A stretch of 64,000 nucleotides of DNA from Paraescarpia echinospica (GCA_020002185.1 CM034536.1:10316764-10380763), one strand, 5' to 3'; positions 35,701 through 50,700 are shown, numbered from the stretch's first letter. Made by a program: numbers and translations. The notes: generated from the sequence alone by a model not told the origin.

Positions 35701-38700
35701 TGACTGTCTGTTCCTCTATCCATCCATTCGTCCCATCCGTCCGTCCGTCCATCTGTCCGTCCATCCGTCCACCTGTCATGCGTGAGTTTGTTTCTCGCTG
35801 CAGCGTGTCAGCCTCCCTCCCGTGTGTACCCACAACGTCATCGATGACAACGTCGACCCGGTGCTCAATGCGATCCGTCGCTGTCAACTCTTCAACAACA
35901 GACATGACCGTGTCAAGGTACCGGCCACAGGAGGCGATCTTGTATATTTATTTAATACGGAATATATAAACATTTCCAGTTATTTCTGTAGTGATATTCC
36001 TTAATTAAACTTGTCATAGAAAAAAAATTTGAACTTGTACAAATGGATAAGACACAATAACATCTCATGTGACCTTCCAACTTAGGTGACCATCAGACTT
36101 AAATAGAAGGACAAGTGTTTGGAGACTGACCACTAAAAGAGGTCAGGAGAAAAAACAATTGAGGACGAGTATTGAGGCCAGCCGCAACCTGGATTTTCAG
36201 GGAAAAGAGAAGAACGACAGTCATATAATTTATGTTGCTTATAAGTCTTCAGGAACCTGAGCTTAATGTCAGCACATGCAAAAATCAACCACCGAGCTAG
36301 GGATGTGTAATTTCTTTCGCGTTAAACACAGTGATGCCAGATTTCACTTTGTCAACAGTATCACTGAATGAGTTTTGTTGACTGATATCACTTTGTCTAC
36401 ATAGGTGATATTTCATCCAGAGTTCCTCAACTCAACCAACCCTCTGTTCGGCCTTGACTACGAGGAGTTCGTGCGGGGTTGTCACCTTGGAGTGTTTCCG
36501 TCCTACTACGAACCCTGGGGATACACCCCAGGTATGTACCCCCTGCTTTCCCTTTCCCCGTCTGGATCAGTCTGTCCTGTATGTGCCTTTAAAAGTTCCT
36601 CCTAACATCGATTATTTTGCTCGTCTATTTTCATAGTCATTTTTTAAATGACATGATGACATCAATACAACAATGTTATTTAGTGTTTTGTTTCTTTATA
36701 TTATGACACTCCGTTATTTACACTTTTTCCTTGTTACCTGATCTAACGATATTTTTTATGATTGTTACGAAAGCACACACTTTATTATTCCACCTTGCTT
36801 AAGTTCTCTCAGCTGTGTAAATGAGTACCTGGCTGTAGACAGTGGTGGATATGTAGATGTTGTGCAGTAATTTTAATGTGGCTGAATGCTTCCCAGAAAA
36901 GTCAAAATGGTGTTTGATTGAACAAGTCTGTGAGGGAGTGAGATGTAAAGTACTTTGAGCTGTCCTGAGGAATGGATACGGCGATATGGGATGCAGTGGT
37001 CAAGTGGTTAGAGTGATGGACTGTCGTTCGGAGGAACCTGGTTTCGAATCCTGGTGCCGCCAGGCGGTGGTTCAGTACTAGTCCGGCCACTGTGTCAAAA
37101 CGTGGGCAATTTCGTTCACCCTACATTGCCCGTGTCTCTCAGAAGAGACACTATAATTCGTTGGTTCCTTCTATCTGGTGTCTGTGCCAGGGGAAGTAAA
37201 AGATCCCATGCAGGGAAATAGAAAAAACCTGTTGTGGATTCACTGATCTGGGGCTCATTCTCTGAACTCCCAATGCCAAAATCAACTTAATGGTTGTGGG
37301 AATTTAATGAAAAAACAAAACAAATATATATATAAGAACTTACACTTGTACACAGTATATATACTAATATATGTAGTATAATGTCGCTGAATACTTCCCC
37401 GAGAAGCTGAGATGGTGTTCGAGTGAACATTTCTGTGAGTGGATGAAGTGTAAAGTGCTGTGAGCTGTCACAAAGACTGGATAATGCGCTATACAAGAAC
37501 TTACACTTGTACATGAGATGAGTGCCATGTTGTGTGTTTCCAGCCGAGTGTACAGTGATGGGTATCCCGAGTGTGTCGACCAACCTCAGTGGCTTTGGCT
37601 GCTTCATGTACGAACACGTTGCTGACCCAACATCCTATGGCATCTACATCGTCGACCGCCGCTACCTCAGCCCCGAGGAATCCGTCCAGCAACTTACACA
37701 GGTCAGGGGGTCACAGGTTACCGTTTTGTCTGATTATAAGAAAACGTGATCTACAAAAACTCTGAAACTTCTTATCTGCCGTTATCATCATCTCACTGAC
37801 ATGCTGATAGGTTTTAGCCATTTCAGTACGACAGGCCGGATTACCGGCTGCGCGGTCTGTGACGCTACAGTATGACTACGACAGGCCAGTTTTTCAGCAT
37901 TGACGATGTCTGCTATTCAAGTCGTTTTTACTCACAATTATCCCTATGTGGAGGCACACGTTATATATCGTCTTTAAGGCTGATTCCTTAGCATTTCAAC
38001 AGCAGTAATCGTGGATTATCACTCAGTAAATTTATTTCGAGATTTTTACGGGTTTTGTATAACTGTGTGCAAAAATCTTCAAGAGCGGTAATGGCGGACA
38101 GTGTTAGTTACGATAGTGATGGCGATTTACGATGTAATAGCTTACTTAGAAAAATTATTTTGTTGGATGTTGCCGGTGACGATCGGAATAATGTTTTATG
38201 GCGGCAAGCCTGAAACTAACAGCAGCAGTATCATATTCGTTCATTACGGTAATGATGAATGACGTAATTATCAGATTCTGGTTAGCACAACAACGAAATT
38301 GAAATGTATCTTAACTTGTTTTATTAATATACTTTAAGAATTATATGATATTCTATTAGTAAAATGTATTGTAGTTGCTTAAATCTTAATTTGAAGTGAA
38401 GCAATCGATGTTCACATGAAGTCACTGGGAATGTAGTTTTCAGTGATCACAGGATCTGGGGCTGTAGTACTGAAATGGTTAAAAAAATGTGATATTTCTT
38501 GCTCTTGTAAAATACCTTCATGTGTGACACCTGTTAGTGTTTACGGATTAATGTTTGCATTACTCTGCACACTGTCGTTACAGAAATTCACCTCAGATTA
38601 TGGCATTACGGAAACTGCCGCTGTATTACGGAAATAAAAATATCCGACTACAGAAAATGATACACATTAAAGAATTGCGAAATCTATAAATAATGCTGCT

Positions 38701-41700
38701 CGAGATGCCCTGAAGAAAATGTCAAATATTTAGTCCACTACAAGTTCTACAAAGTCGGTACAGTAATGTCATCCAATGCTGTGCCTGTGTACATTGTTAC
38801 ACCTTTGACTGCCACCAGCCTGCTGATGACTGCTGTGGCACTTGGGCATATTATTATACCTGCATCTGTCAGTCAACAGCAATTACAGCGGCCAAAAATA
38901 TCTGTCATTAATGCGCACCTAGACATTAATAAATTTTGTAGGTGTAGAATTATATAATGATAGAAATAAATTAAGATGACGTTAAGTAGAACCATTAAAT
39001 TACATTAAATAGTTATGGTTTTCTGAAAGGTATGCATGTAATTATAAAATGTCTTCGGAGAATATACAATAAGTATTATAATTGTTGTAATTGCAATATA
39101 AAACTATCATATTTTATTGAAATTTTTTTATTTGAATACAACAATTTAACTTTGTTATTGACTGGTAGTAATAATTATAATGATTCCTGCTTTGTGTTGT
39201 AAATTTAGAAGCTCATTGGATGATTATTGGCTATTTTTAGTCCTTTGGCCGAAGGTCCAAGGGACTATTGCCATCACTCTGCGTCCGCATTCGCCGTCAG
39301 CCGTCTGCCGTTAGCTGCCATATCTCAGAAACCGTTCAGCAACTTTTTCTCTAATTTTGCATAGACATATCTTGGGGCACTGCCACTATGCACGAGAAAT
39401 CTGTATTTGATTGAATCATTTTAAGGGCTCCCTAGGGCCTCCAAGGACCCCAAAACTGGTAAAAATGTAACATTTGGCCTATTTTTTCAAAAACTGTTCA
39501 GCAACTTTGTTTCTAATTTTGCATAGATGTATCTTAGGGTGCTGCCACTATATACAAGAAATCTGTATTTGATTGAATTATTCTAAGGGCACCTAAGGGG
39601 CCCCCAAAGTGCAAAAGGTTTACATTATCTAGTGATGTGGTTTTGAGAAGGGCCCTTGAGATCACCCCTAACAGTAGATGTTGTGTAGTGTGCCAGAAAA
39701 TCAAAAGCTGTAACTAATTTATACAGCCTAGGCCATTGAGACCTTGACTAATCTTTAATTGGTCACAGCACCCAGGCAGAGTAGACACACTTGACCCCTG
39801 TTAGACTGAACAGTTGCCTAACACTTTTAAACTGTATCTTCAAAACTATTGATTTTCTATAATTGCAAGTTGTGTTTATTTTGATGTTCATTTAATTATT
39901 ATAAAATGGTGTGACTGTGGTGTCTATTGGTTAAAGATGTATTGTCTGTAGAAACCTGTAGGTGACAAACATAGAAAATTAATATTCTGTCACCTGTAGG
40001 TGACAAACATAGAAAATTAATATTCTGGACAACTATAGAGTGAAATATCCTACACTTTATTTATATCAAATGCATTCTACTGTTCTGTTTACGCTTGCCA
40101 TGCCTTGTGTACACATGGTACTGTGTAAATCAATTGTATCAATATAGACTAATAAATACAGATTCACAATATAGTTGACACCTGAAACAACCAAATGTCA
40201 ACCATTAGAAGAGTTGACATAGGACACAAGTTTTCTCCTTGCCATACCTCTACACATGAGAAGAAGGCTGACACAGCCTGGCCCTTATTTATACATGATT
40301 TAGCATTTTTATACATGTTGTATACAACTTTCAACACAATACCATTAATACCGCATGAAATTATCTTAGACCACAGGGAGGACTGGTCTACTAAATCAAA
40401 TGCTTTCTTATAATCGATGAAGACACAATAAAGCCTTTTGAGTCGAGACAAATACAATTCAACCAATACCCCTATCTGAACACTGCCTGTTCTTCACCTA
40501 TTACATTCGCTTTGTTTAGGTATGTGGTCAGTCTGGTGTTCTGAACAATCACTAAGGATTAATGAACACTTGTGCAGAATGTCACCCACTTGGCAGGTTT
40601 AATTGATCTATTCAGCAATGAGGACACTGCTTAGGCCTCACTCTGGACACTGTCACTCACAGTGTTGTGTATTGTCTTAGTTGGTGCATTGAGCTAATCT
40701 ACTTGACCATGAATCAGTGGTGGCTCTGGTTGTGTATTACACCCAGCTGTGGAGCTAAAATTCTCTGCCTGCTATTGTTTGATGGAAGCTGTGACTAATC
40801 TGTAATTGGTAATTGGCAGTAGCTTGTGTCAACAGACAGCATTAAGCCACTAGACCCCTGTTAAACTGGACAGTTGCCTGTAGGTTTTAAACTGTGTCAA
40901 ACAGTGAGTCTACCTTTTGCTCTCAGATAATCTGTCCTCTTAGTTTTACATATGAAGACATAATCTGGCATAACTTGATAAGTCTTTGTAGCAGCACATT
41001 TGTACTTCTAGTGTATCATTGCAACATAACATACATATTACATACTGTGTGCCACATTTGAATGTTGTGCGTGTAATATTTCCATGCAATCCATTTGCAT
41101 ATATAATGTAAAACTTCAACAGCCGTTTTCTTCATTTTCACTTTTTGATCCCTACCATGTTCAATGCTCCATAACTTTGCAAATTTTTGTAGCAGTCATA
41201 TTTTTTGAAACCGTGTAAAGCACCCTACCAAACCTTTACAAGGATGTAAGAAAACAATGTTACAATTTTTCAGACTTATCACTCATTTGGTCAGCCGGGG
41301 TCACATATAGACGTATTAGTCTAAAGGACTTCAGGGCCACTTGGCCCATTTTTTGTGTTGTCTTTCCCACGGTGATGCTCTACATGTCTGGCCATGCAGG
41401 CACTTTGACAGCTGTAATTAACACTATGTAACCAAGCATCCCTTTGAAGTGCTAACAGATGATCTTAACTGCTGACAGGAGTTACACTGTAGCAACAAAA
41501 AATGTTGAAACAAAGTATATCTACTTTTTACAATTAAATTAGTAACTTCCTGGATTCCCAGGCACCATGAACAGGCTGGGCTTGTCACTGTATCTACTTC
41601 AGAGAAAGGTTTGATTGGCAACTTTCTGAGAAAGGTTTGATTGGCAACTTTCTGGACCAGGGTAGGATGTGATAGGGTGTGTGCTATGGCGGGGGGCTGG

Positions 41701-44700
41701 GGGGGTCATTACAGAATTTTTTTTTTCTCAGGTAGGCAGCCCTGTATAGCTCTGTTACTGCCAAATATCCTTCTGGTTAATAAAACCATCTAAATATCCA
41801 CGTGATACGTATAAAATGTTGCCTTCGTGGTCATATAAATGAATGAAAGTACTGCCACTTGATATGCAAGTTTGAAATACAGCTGCAATGTAAGTTTAAT
41901 TCTTGCTATTCAAATACCACCACTTGGTGTCCAGTTTGAAAACTGGGTTTCTTTTGGGAAACTGGACCTCGCACATGTTTCCCGATACAGCTCTGAAGTT
42001 AAGTGAAAGCATTAAAAAGTGGCAATATCCCCAAATCAGAGAGATGACAAGTTACATTCTTATCAGCTAAAATTATGCAATTATTAAAAGTCCCTGAATT
42101 TTGCAATCTCATTGGATTGAGAGAAAAAAAAATTCAGCATGTTGTTTGGCTTCTAGTAAAAAATAAAAAAACAAGTAACTTAATTATTGTTCTTACAAAA
42201 GTTCCATTCTGTGACCTATTTTGCCAGGTCTTTTGAATGATATCCAGTTACAATGTATCAGCCTCCCCTCAGCTGTCTTGGTCTAGTTCTCAGATTCTGG
42301 GTCAGTCTGGAGAACCTTGGTCTGCTTCTTAGACACTGGGTCAATCCAGCTGATGTGATGCCCTGGATTTTGGACATCTTTCAACTGTCTTTGCTACACA
42401 TCGCAACATTTGAACTCGATGATAATGTCTTCAATTTCTGGCTTTATGGCTAGCAAGCCTGGGCATTGTTTATTTACTGTAGATCTCTCATGTTGTGATT
42501 CCCAGCCTGTGCATTGCCTAGTTCACAAAACAAAGTACCATGAATCTATTCCAGGGGTGCAGTGGTCAAGTGGTAGAGTGCCTGACTGTCAGTCAAGGGA
42601 CTGGGGTTCAAATTGTGCTACCAACCACTGTTTTGAAACTTATTCAATTTTGTTGACCCCACGTTGCCTGGGTCTTTTTGAAGAGACAGTAAGCTGGTGC
42701 TCTCTTCTGTCTGGTGTCTATGCCAGGAGAAGTAAACTACCCCACGGAGGGGGTAAATGTGTAACCTGTCGTGGTCTCAACAACTCTATAGTAGGAACAC
42801 TCTGAAAATAAACCACTCCTATGTTAGCCCTACATGGTGCTGTTTGGAGTTAAATGTCACAAGTCTAAGTCACCACCCAGGGTTAAACATCACACAGCAG
42901 ACACAAAGCCTTATAGAAGCCTGGGGAGCAGCTCAGAAGATGAAATCCACCCTTAACAGGCAGTAGACATATTTCTATGGCAAGTAAATGGAAGACCTCA
43001 CAAACGAAAATAATATTAGATTAATGGAATTTTTTCTTAGATAAGAAAAAATAGAAGGTAGGACCTAGTCACATCTGCCGAAATGGTTTTACCCAAGAAC
43101 CCCAGCAAATAGTCCAGTGGCTCAACCAGAAAACCTTGCAATGTTCCCCTAAAATCATTTATTTACGTTTTTTATTTGTTCATGTCATCTAGTAACAAAA
43201 TCCACCCGCTTGCCTTTTTCAAAATCCAAGATGGCAGACAAGATGGCTGCTGAAATGCTAGAAATGGCATAACTTCTGAACGAATTGGCTTAGGAACGTG
43301 ATCGTGGGTCTAGACATAGGTTGTTTGGGGCAAGGAATCTATTTGTGAAGTTTTCATAGAGATTGGTTGAGTTCTTGTTGCAAAAAAATCCAATATGGCT
43401 GCTAAAATGGCTGCCGAAATGCTGAAAGTCCTTAAAATCCTTTAAAATGCTATAGTTTTGGAGCTGGGTGATATAGACCAATGATATTGGTTTTCGAGGT
43501 CAGGGATTTTGATTCTCGTTTGCTCATGAAGATTTGAGGAATCCCTATGCTGCCAAATGACTATATGTCCTCCAAAATGGATGTATGAAGGCTGCAAATC
43601 TGAAGTCAACAACTATTGTTGGTATTTGCCTGTTGATAAAAAAAAAATTGAAATTGTCATGAAATGAACAAGCTGTTTATTAATTACAGTCCATTATGAA
43701 CTTCTCAGTGTATTGTCAGTAAACATTTAATATCAGTGACCGTGAATTGTGACCATTTAAAAAAACCTACGTATCAAGAATAAGTTTCAAATTACTGATG
43801 CAGACCATCCTCCAAGGCACGGCTGTTTGCCACGCAAAACTAGCCCTGGCAGATCTGCTACGCGAAGTGCGGAAGTTAGCTGACTCAAACTAATAATTGG
43901 CTTCGCCAGTCGCGACTGCATCACCCATGAGAACAGCGGAAATACCCACCCCAATTTGAAGACAGACAAACGACTTCTGGGAATCCCAATATATAATGAC
44001 CTGTTCGCCCATTAGCATGGGCAGCTGAGCGGTATTGTGTATTCGAATAATTGCTTCTACTACCTAAACATTGCATGTAACACGAGCCATGGTTGGTTGA
44101 AATTAGTTTATTATGACCACCTGACCTGCCGCCAACCACTGATCTAGTGAGCTATTTCATAGGCTGAGCTTAAATTCAGAGTTTCGCAAAGCCATCAGCC
44201 AGGGGGTACTGCTGGCTGGCACTGACATAATCAGCAGCAGCGACCCCTGGCGCGCGAGGATGATGCAGACATGAAAATGTTACTTCAACTTCATGATAGA
44301 GCACATTAGGTAACTGTAACCTACACTATCCAAGTACAGCACAACTAAAAGATGATTAATTGGACACAATTATACCAAACATTATACCAAAATGCCTTCT
44401 GAATGTGTCTCATTAACATTATGGCACAGTTGCTCTTGATCTTCGTTACACTCATCAGTGACATGCGGATTCTCATCGGAAACTTTTTTCAGTTGTTGGG
44501 AGAGCATAGTTTGGGGGCAGAGGGAGTACTCACTCCAGTTTTCAGCGCCCACATGCACTGGTGGCACTCTGTCATTGAGACAAACTTCAGCTTGCTACCA
44601 TAACATGCAGCCGTAAATGCAGTTGCTTCCATCTTGTCCTGCTCCTTATCACCATCAACTTTATCAGTAGTGTCAAGTTTCAATCCCTTCTGTTGATATG

Positions 44701-47700
44701 GCACTTACCTTTCCAACTCCGTAAGTGGCCGCCACAGTATCACATCCACTTAGGGCATGCAGGGGGAGAACCTGTGAGATGACATCGGAGTGCTTCTTCA
44801 CTGTTGTTGAGATGTCAACATATGTTTCATTCAACCCATGAAAGAGGCTCTGATTTGCTTTGCTGGCTCTTTAACGCTCAAATTCTATAGCATTTTAAGG
44901 TTTTCGGAACCTCAAGTTACCTTGACCTTGACCTATTTGACCTTGACTTTGGCTTCTAAGCATCGAGACCCATCCTAAAAAACCTGATTTTGACACTAAC
45001 ATTATCACTCATATGGTTCCTAAGTTACGAGAATTTTAAAGATTTTTGCGGCCATTTTAGATTTTTATGCCCAAGGCTGTGTTGAAACATTAACTTCATG
45101 GCAGAAATGTTTCCCTGATGCCAAAAACTTATGTTTACACTCAAAGATCACCTTTCTTGGTCAATTCGTTCAGAAGTTATGCCATTTTTAGCATTTCAGC
45201 GACCATCTTGTTGACCATCTTGGATTTTGAAAAAGGCAAGCGAGTGTTAAGTCCACACCCAGTGGATTTTGTTACTAGATGACATGGACTAATCGAAAAT
45301 GCAAAGAAATTATTTTAAGGGGACTTTGCAAGCTTTTTGGAAAATATGGTGTTCTGCCACTGGACTAAAATGGTTGTACACTCCTGTATGCTTATTGGAA
45401 CACAAAATTTGACATATTTCTGAGTCTCAAATATTTGATAAGTGTACTGTATGCTTAATAGAAAGAATGCGGTATATGTTTTGGTTGAATGTTGCGTTGT
45501 TTATTGCAGTACCTCTTTGACTTCTCGTGTCTGACGAGGCGTCAACGAATCATCCAGCGCAACCGCACGGAGCGACTCAGCGAACTGCTCGACTGGAAGA
45601 ATCTCGGCATTGTACGTACCTTGCAACTTCTCGCAATGCCTGCTTACATGTGTACAAGTTCTTAAAAATGGTATATCAATATTTTAATGAAGTTCTTAAA
45701 AAAATGTATGATGACAATTAGTTGCAACATAAAAGCTTAAAATATAGGTACTTATAATATGTTATAACGCGGATTCGGTTATAACGCTGTCGGTCGTGGA
45801 CCCCGAATTTCTGCCGCCAGGGGGAAATGGGCGCTATGACAAACTATATTAACACGGTAATAACTGTCAATTGATTTATGTGAAGTACCTCTGTTGACTT
45901 CTCGTTGACGTCTGACGAGCGCGTCAACGAATCATCCAGCGCGAAACCGCGAATCGGCTAGTCGCTCACTCAGCTTGTAAAGTGTAATTGAAATTCACAA
46001 ATACGCCTTGCTTAAGAATGGGTTAAATACGTTTTAATACAGCTTAGTAGGCAAGAATCTCGGCAAATATTATTGTACTGTACTGGTGCGCCAAAATATT
46101 AATTCGTCAACCGCATATGAATTGGTGAATCGTAATATTGTTCGGCACGGTAAATGTGCTATCTAAATTGGTATTTTGATATTGATTGAAAGACGAAGTT
46201 AAGCCAATGTAGTACAAGTTCTTAAAAATTAGTATATCAATATTTTAATGAAGTTCTTGTTCAACAAACATGTACGACATGACTGACAATTAGTTGCAAC
46301 ATCGATGGCGTTCTTCGTGCAGCAGCGATGTCGGTCGTCGTCGTAGCGCCCCTGACAGCAGATATGGGAACGCGCCTCGTTTATAACGCGCCTCGTTTAT
46401 AACGCGGATTCATTTCGTGGACCCCGACTACCGCGTTATAACGAGGCGCGACTGTATATATAGATTGAACACTTTGCTTTCACTTTGTAAGTCTGTCATG
46501 CGATTTCTTTGTCCATTGCAGTATTACCACAAGGCACGCTCCATGGCGCTCGGGAAAATCAACTCAATGTGGACGCAAGAGGACGCAGACAGTCTTGTAA
46601 GTTGTACGCCCAGTCAATGTAGCCAATCACAGGTTACCGTAGCAATACAAAATGTTCACATCTTAAAGGCTGTCACATTGCTAGTCTCGGTTTGCCATGT
46701 ATGTCAGAATGTTGTTAAATTCCTTGTTTTTTATTTGTGTTCAGTTGCAGGCCGTGTCCGCCTGATGGCAGCATTGCAGTTCATCCTGCTGGTGCGGAGT
46801 CGTTTCTTCATTTTCCAGGTGCCACTAAAGATATCGGATGGATCTGTGGTGATTCCTGTCAAATTTGGCAGCAATCTTTACTTCTTTCTTGTCTGTTAAT
46901 GGGTGTTTTTCCAGGTCCTGGTTTTCTGTGTAACTTTAACACGTGGGAGAATAAGAAGTCAACATCTTGTTGTGACCTTCACATGAACGTCTGCCGAGCC
47001 ATAGCCCAATACGAGACTAGGTCTTCGAAGACAGGGGGACGTCACACGTTCATCTCCACCTAATCATGTTTATTCATTCCAATAATGGGAAATTCATTTG
47101 ATGACGTCACAGCAAATTAAGAATATTCAATTAAAAGAGTGGGTACAACGATGCAGAATTACAACAAAGTTGCAGTGAAAAATGCACCATTATTACAGAT
47201 GAACATTCCAAGAAAACAGTATAAATTAAACAGGTATAAATATTGCAAGCAGAACAGTTTAGAGATATGGATAAACAGAAATTCATGAATAAGACAAGAG
47301 TGAAATTGACAGAATCATCACATAGTGGTTAACAGTCTGACAGCACATGGAACAAATTACTCTGAATATCTCTTTGTGTCGTTTTCACAGAGATATATTG
47401 TTTACCTGAGTTTGCCCTTACAAATGTTGGATGCAGGGGGTGACTAGTTAGGTTAAATTAAGATTGCCATAGTCTTTCTTTCCATGTGAGAAAGATGGAT
47501 ACGATCAAGGGGAGAAAACTGCTGCATATCGTTGACATCACATAACACAGTAGTGATGCACTAGGTCGCATCACTCATGGAAAAAGTCATAGAAAGTTGT
47601 GGTTTTTTGTTGTAATTACATGAATGATGGCAACGTTTATATTATTAACAGTGGTGTATCTAGTGTTTTAGAATGGGGGCCAGACTGCCATTAGTATTCC

Positions 47701-50700
47701 ACGTGACGACATAGTAGTGCAGGTTAACTATAGGGAAAATTAGCAGAACAATCACTAACGTTGCCATAGATATGTCACTGGTTGTGTATGTAGCTGCCTA
47801 TTTTGTTACAAGATGGAGTCCATCAAAACAAGAGAAGAATATGACACAGACGGGGTAAGCTGTTTACCAAGGGGCAAGCACAGATTCACTTTACAGCGCT
47901 ATCATATGTGATCAAGTTGTTGGACCCTTACACCACTGCAAGACATGCATTTATGTGCATCATTACGTTTAATGTTACAACTTAGCGTGTGTTGTGTCTC
48001 TTTCTGCATTTCGTCCTCATATGTGCAGTCTTTCTCTGTCCACGCACGTCTTGTGTCTTCCTATGATGCGTTTTCCCATGACATTTAAATTGTTTTTTAT
48101 TTGGCATAAATAATACAACACCGAAGTACATGTGTAACAGTGATGGCCTGAACGCCGGTCAATACTAAAACCAGTTGAAGCAACTGGACGCCTTAAATGA
48201 TATATAACATTATTATACATGTAGTTATAGACAATATATATACATATATATATGTATATATTTATATATATATATATATATAATAAACATAAATATGTTT
48301 ACTATGTGTAAATAATACTTTCTGTATAATAGTTTCTGTTCTGATCTCACCTAAGTGAGTATTATTGTTCTGCCTGGTAACATGACTATGAATTTAATTA
48401 TTTCTCATGACAGATGTTAAGAGATACTCTGGCCATTGCTTTTTTATTATTGGATCAGGGAGGATCTCTGTTCCAGTACTGGTTAGCAGAACTGGTTGTG
48501 CTTCGCCCCAATTGCCCAAATTGTGGTTTGGTACATGTGATAGGGATACATACCTCTGTGTTAAGTCTCAATTACAGGCAATAGTGGCTGGTTAGTATTT
48601 GAATGTTGTGGTTTGGTACGTGTGGTAGGGATACATACCTCTGTGTTAAGTCTCAATTACAGGCAATAGTGGCTGGTTAGTTTTTGAATGTTGTGGTTTG
48701 GTACGTGTGGTAGGGATACGTACCTCTGTGAAAAGTCCCAGTTACAGGCAATAGTGGCTGGTTAGTATTTGAATGTTGTGGTTTGGTACGTGTGGTAGGG
48801 ATACATACCTCTGTGTTAAGTCCCAGCTACAGGCAATAGTGGCTGGTTAGTTTTTGAATGTTGTGGTTTGGTAAGTGTGGTAGGGATACATACCTCTGTG
48901 TTAAGTCCCAGTTACAGGCAATAGTAGCTGGTTAGTATTTGAATGTTGTGGTTTGGTACGTGTGGTAGGGATACATACCTCTGTGATAAGTCCCAGTTAC
49001 AGGCAATAGTGGCTGGTTAGTATTTGAATGTTGTGGTTTGGTACGTGTGGTAGGGATACATACCTCTGTGATAAGTCCCAGTTACAGGCAATAGTGGCTG
49101 GTTAGTATTTGAATGTTGTGGTTTGGTACGTGTGGTAGGGATACATACCTCTGTGTTAAGTCCCAGTTACAGGCAATAGTGGCTGGTTAGTATTTGAATG
49201 TTGTGGTTTGGTAAGTGTGGTAGGGATACATACCTCTGTGTTAAGTCCCAGTTACCTCTGAATGTTAAGAATTCTTTCAGCGCCCCCTGAGCTGGAGGTA
49301 CACATGTCATTCTTCTCTGGCTGACCATCTTGCAGTGGAAATATATCGCACGATCTTCCTATATTTTCCTGTATTTTTATTGCAATTCCTGTTTCCTATA
49401 TTTACCTGATAATTTTTTATTTCTCGAGGTTTCTTGTAATTCATTGCTACAAAGTGACTTTGTGATAAAAATCTACAAGTTGATAACCGCCTGTGAATGA
49501 TATTGTAATCAGATTAGTGAAAATGAAGAATTTTTGTATGTAATGTTGAAAGTCCATCTGTTAATTTATGTAAACTGCCACTTGAAATAATACTGTAATT
49601 TTGTTAAACTAATCACTTCATTGAGATGGCTTTTAAGGAATTAACCATAACTGTTGAAGTTGGGTTGCTTTTAATCACTGTGGTATATCATCTACCAGGG
49701 TGTTCATCTAAGTTGGGTTGCTTTTAATCACTGTGGTATATCATCTACCAGGGTGTTCATCTAAGTTGGGTTGTTTTTAATCACTGTGGTATATCATCTA
49801 CCAGGGTGTTCATCTAAGTTGGGTTGTTTTTAATCACTGTGGTATATCATCTACCAGGGTGTTCATCTAAGTTGGGTTGCTTTTAATCACTGTGGTATAT
49901 CATCTACCAGGGTGTTCATCTAAGTTGGGTTGTTTTTAATCACTGGTATATCATCTACCAGGGTGTTCATCTAAGTTGGGTTGCTTTTAATCACTGTGGT
50001 ATATCATCTACCAGGGTGTTCATCTAAGTTGGGTTGTTTTTAATCACTGGTATATCATCTACCAGGGTGTTCATCTAAGTTGGGTTGCTTTTAATCACTG
50101 TGGTATATCATCTACCAGGGTGTTCATCTAAGTTGGGTTGTTTTTAATCACTGGTATATCATCTACCAGGGTGTTCATCTAAGTTGGGTTGCTTTTAATC
50201 ACTGTGGTATATCATCTACCAGGGTGTTCATCTAAGTTGGGTTGTTTTTAATCACTGTGGTATATCATCTACCAGGGTGTTCATCTAAGTTGGGTTGTTT
50301 TTAATCACTGTGGTATATCATCTACCAGGGTGTTCATCTAAGTTGGGTTGTTTTTAATCACTGTGGTATATCATCTACCAGGGTGTTCATCTAAGTTGGG
50401 TTGCTTTTAATCACTGTGGTATATCATCTACCAGGGTGTTCATCTAAGTTGGGTTGCTTTTAATCACTGAATGTTGTGGTTTGATAAGTGTGGTAGGGAT
50501 ACATACCTCTGTGTTAAGTCCCAGTTACAGGCAATAGTGGCTGGTTAGTATTTGAATGTTGTGGTTTGGTACGTGTGGTAGGGATACATACCTCTGTGTT
50601 AAGTCCCAGTTACAGGCAATAGTGGCTGGTTAGTATTTGAATGTTGTGGTTTGGTAAGTGTGGTAGGGATACATACCTCTGTGTTAAGTCCCAGTTACAG

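Larger units (their letters stand above)
38571..41744. mobile_element. Second hAT-like MITE copy, split by a 2.1-kb insertion
   Basis: 38571-39232 matches the first part of the MITE at 19898-20926, including TACAGTAATGTCATCCAATG and TTGACTGCCACCAGCCTGCT; about 41355-41744 matches its last part and ends in TAGGCAGCCCTG. The 5' terminal repeat is lost. The interruption lies between GGCTATT and GTCTTT, which are close together in the first copy. Confidence 0.78.

Noticed and set aside
35275..35969. Cys/Ser-rich ORFs over the TCTG array
   Set aside because: Low-complexity artefacts; the only real coding sequence here is exon 10.
42410..42805. 131-codon ORF
   Set aside because: It overlaps a SINE-2 copy and has no domain; it is fortuitous.
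46417..47063. ORFs of 160 and 108 codons overlapping and following exon 14
   Set aside because: The first is exon 14 read through its donor in both directions; the second has no similarity and lies in intron 14.
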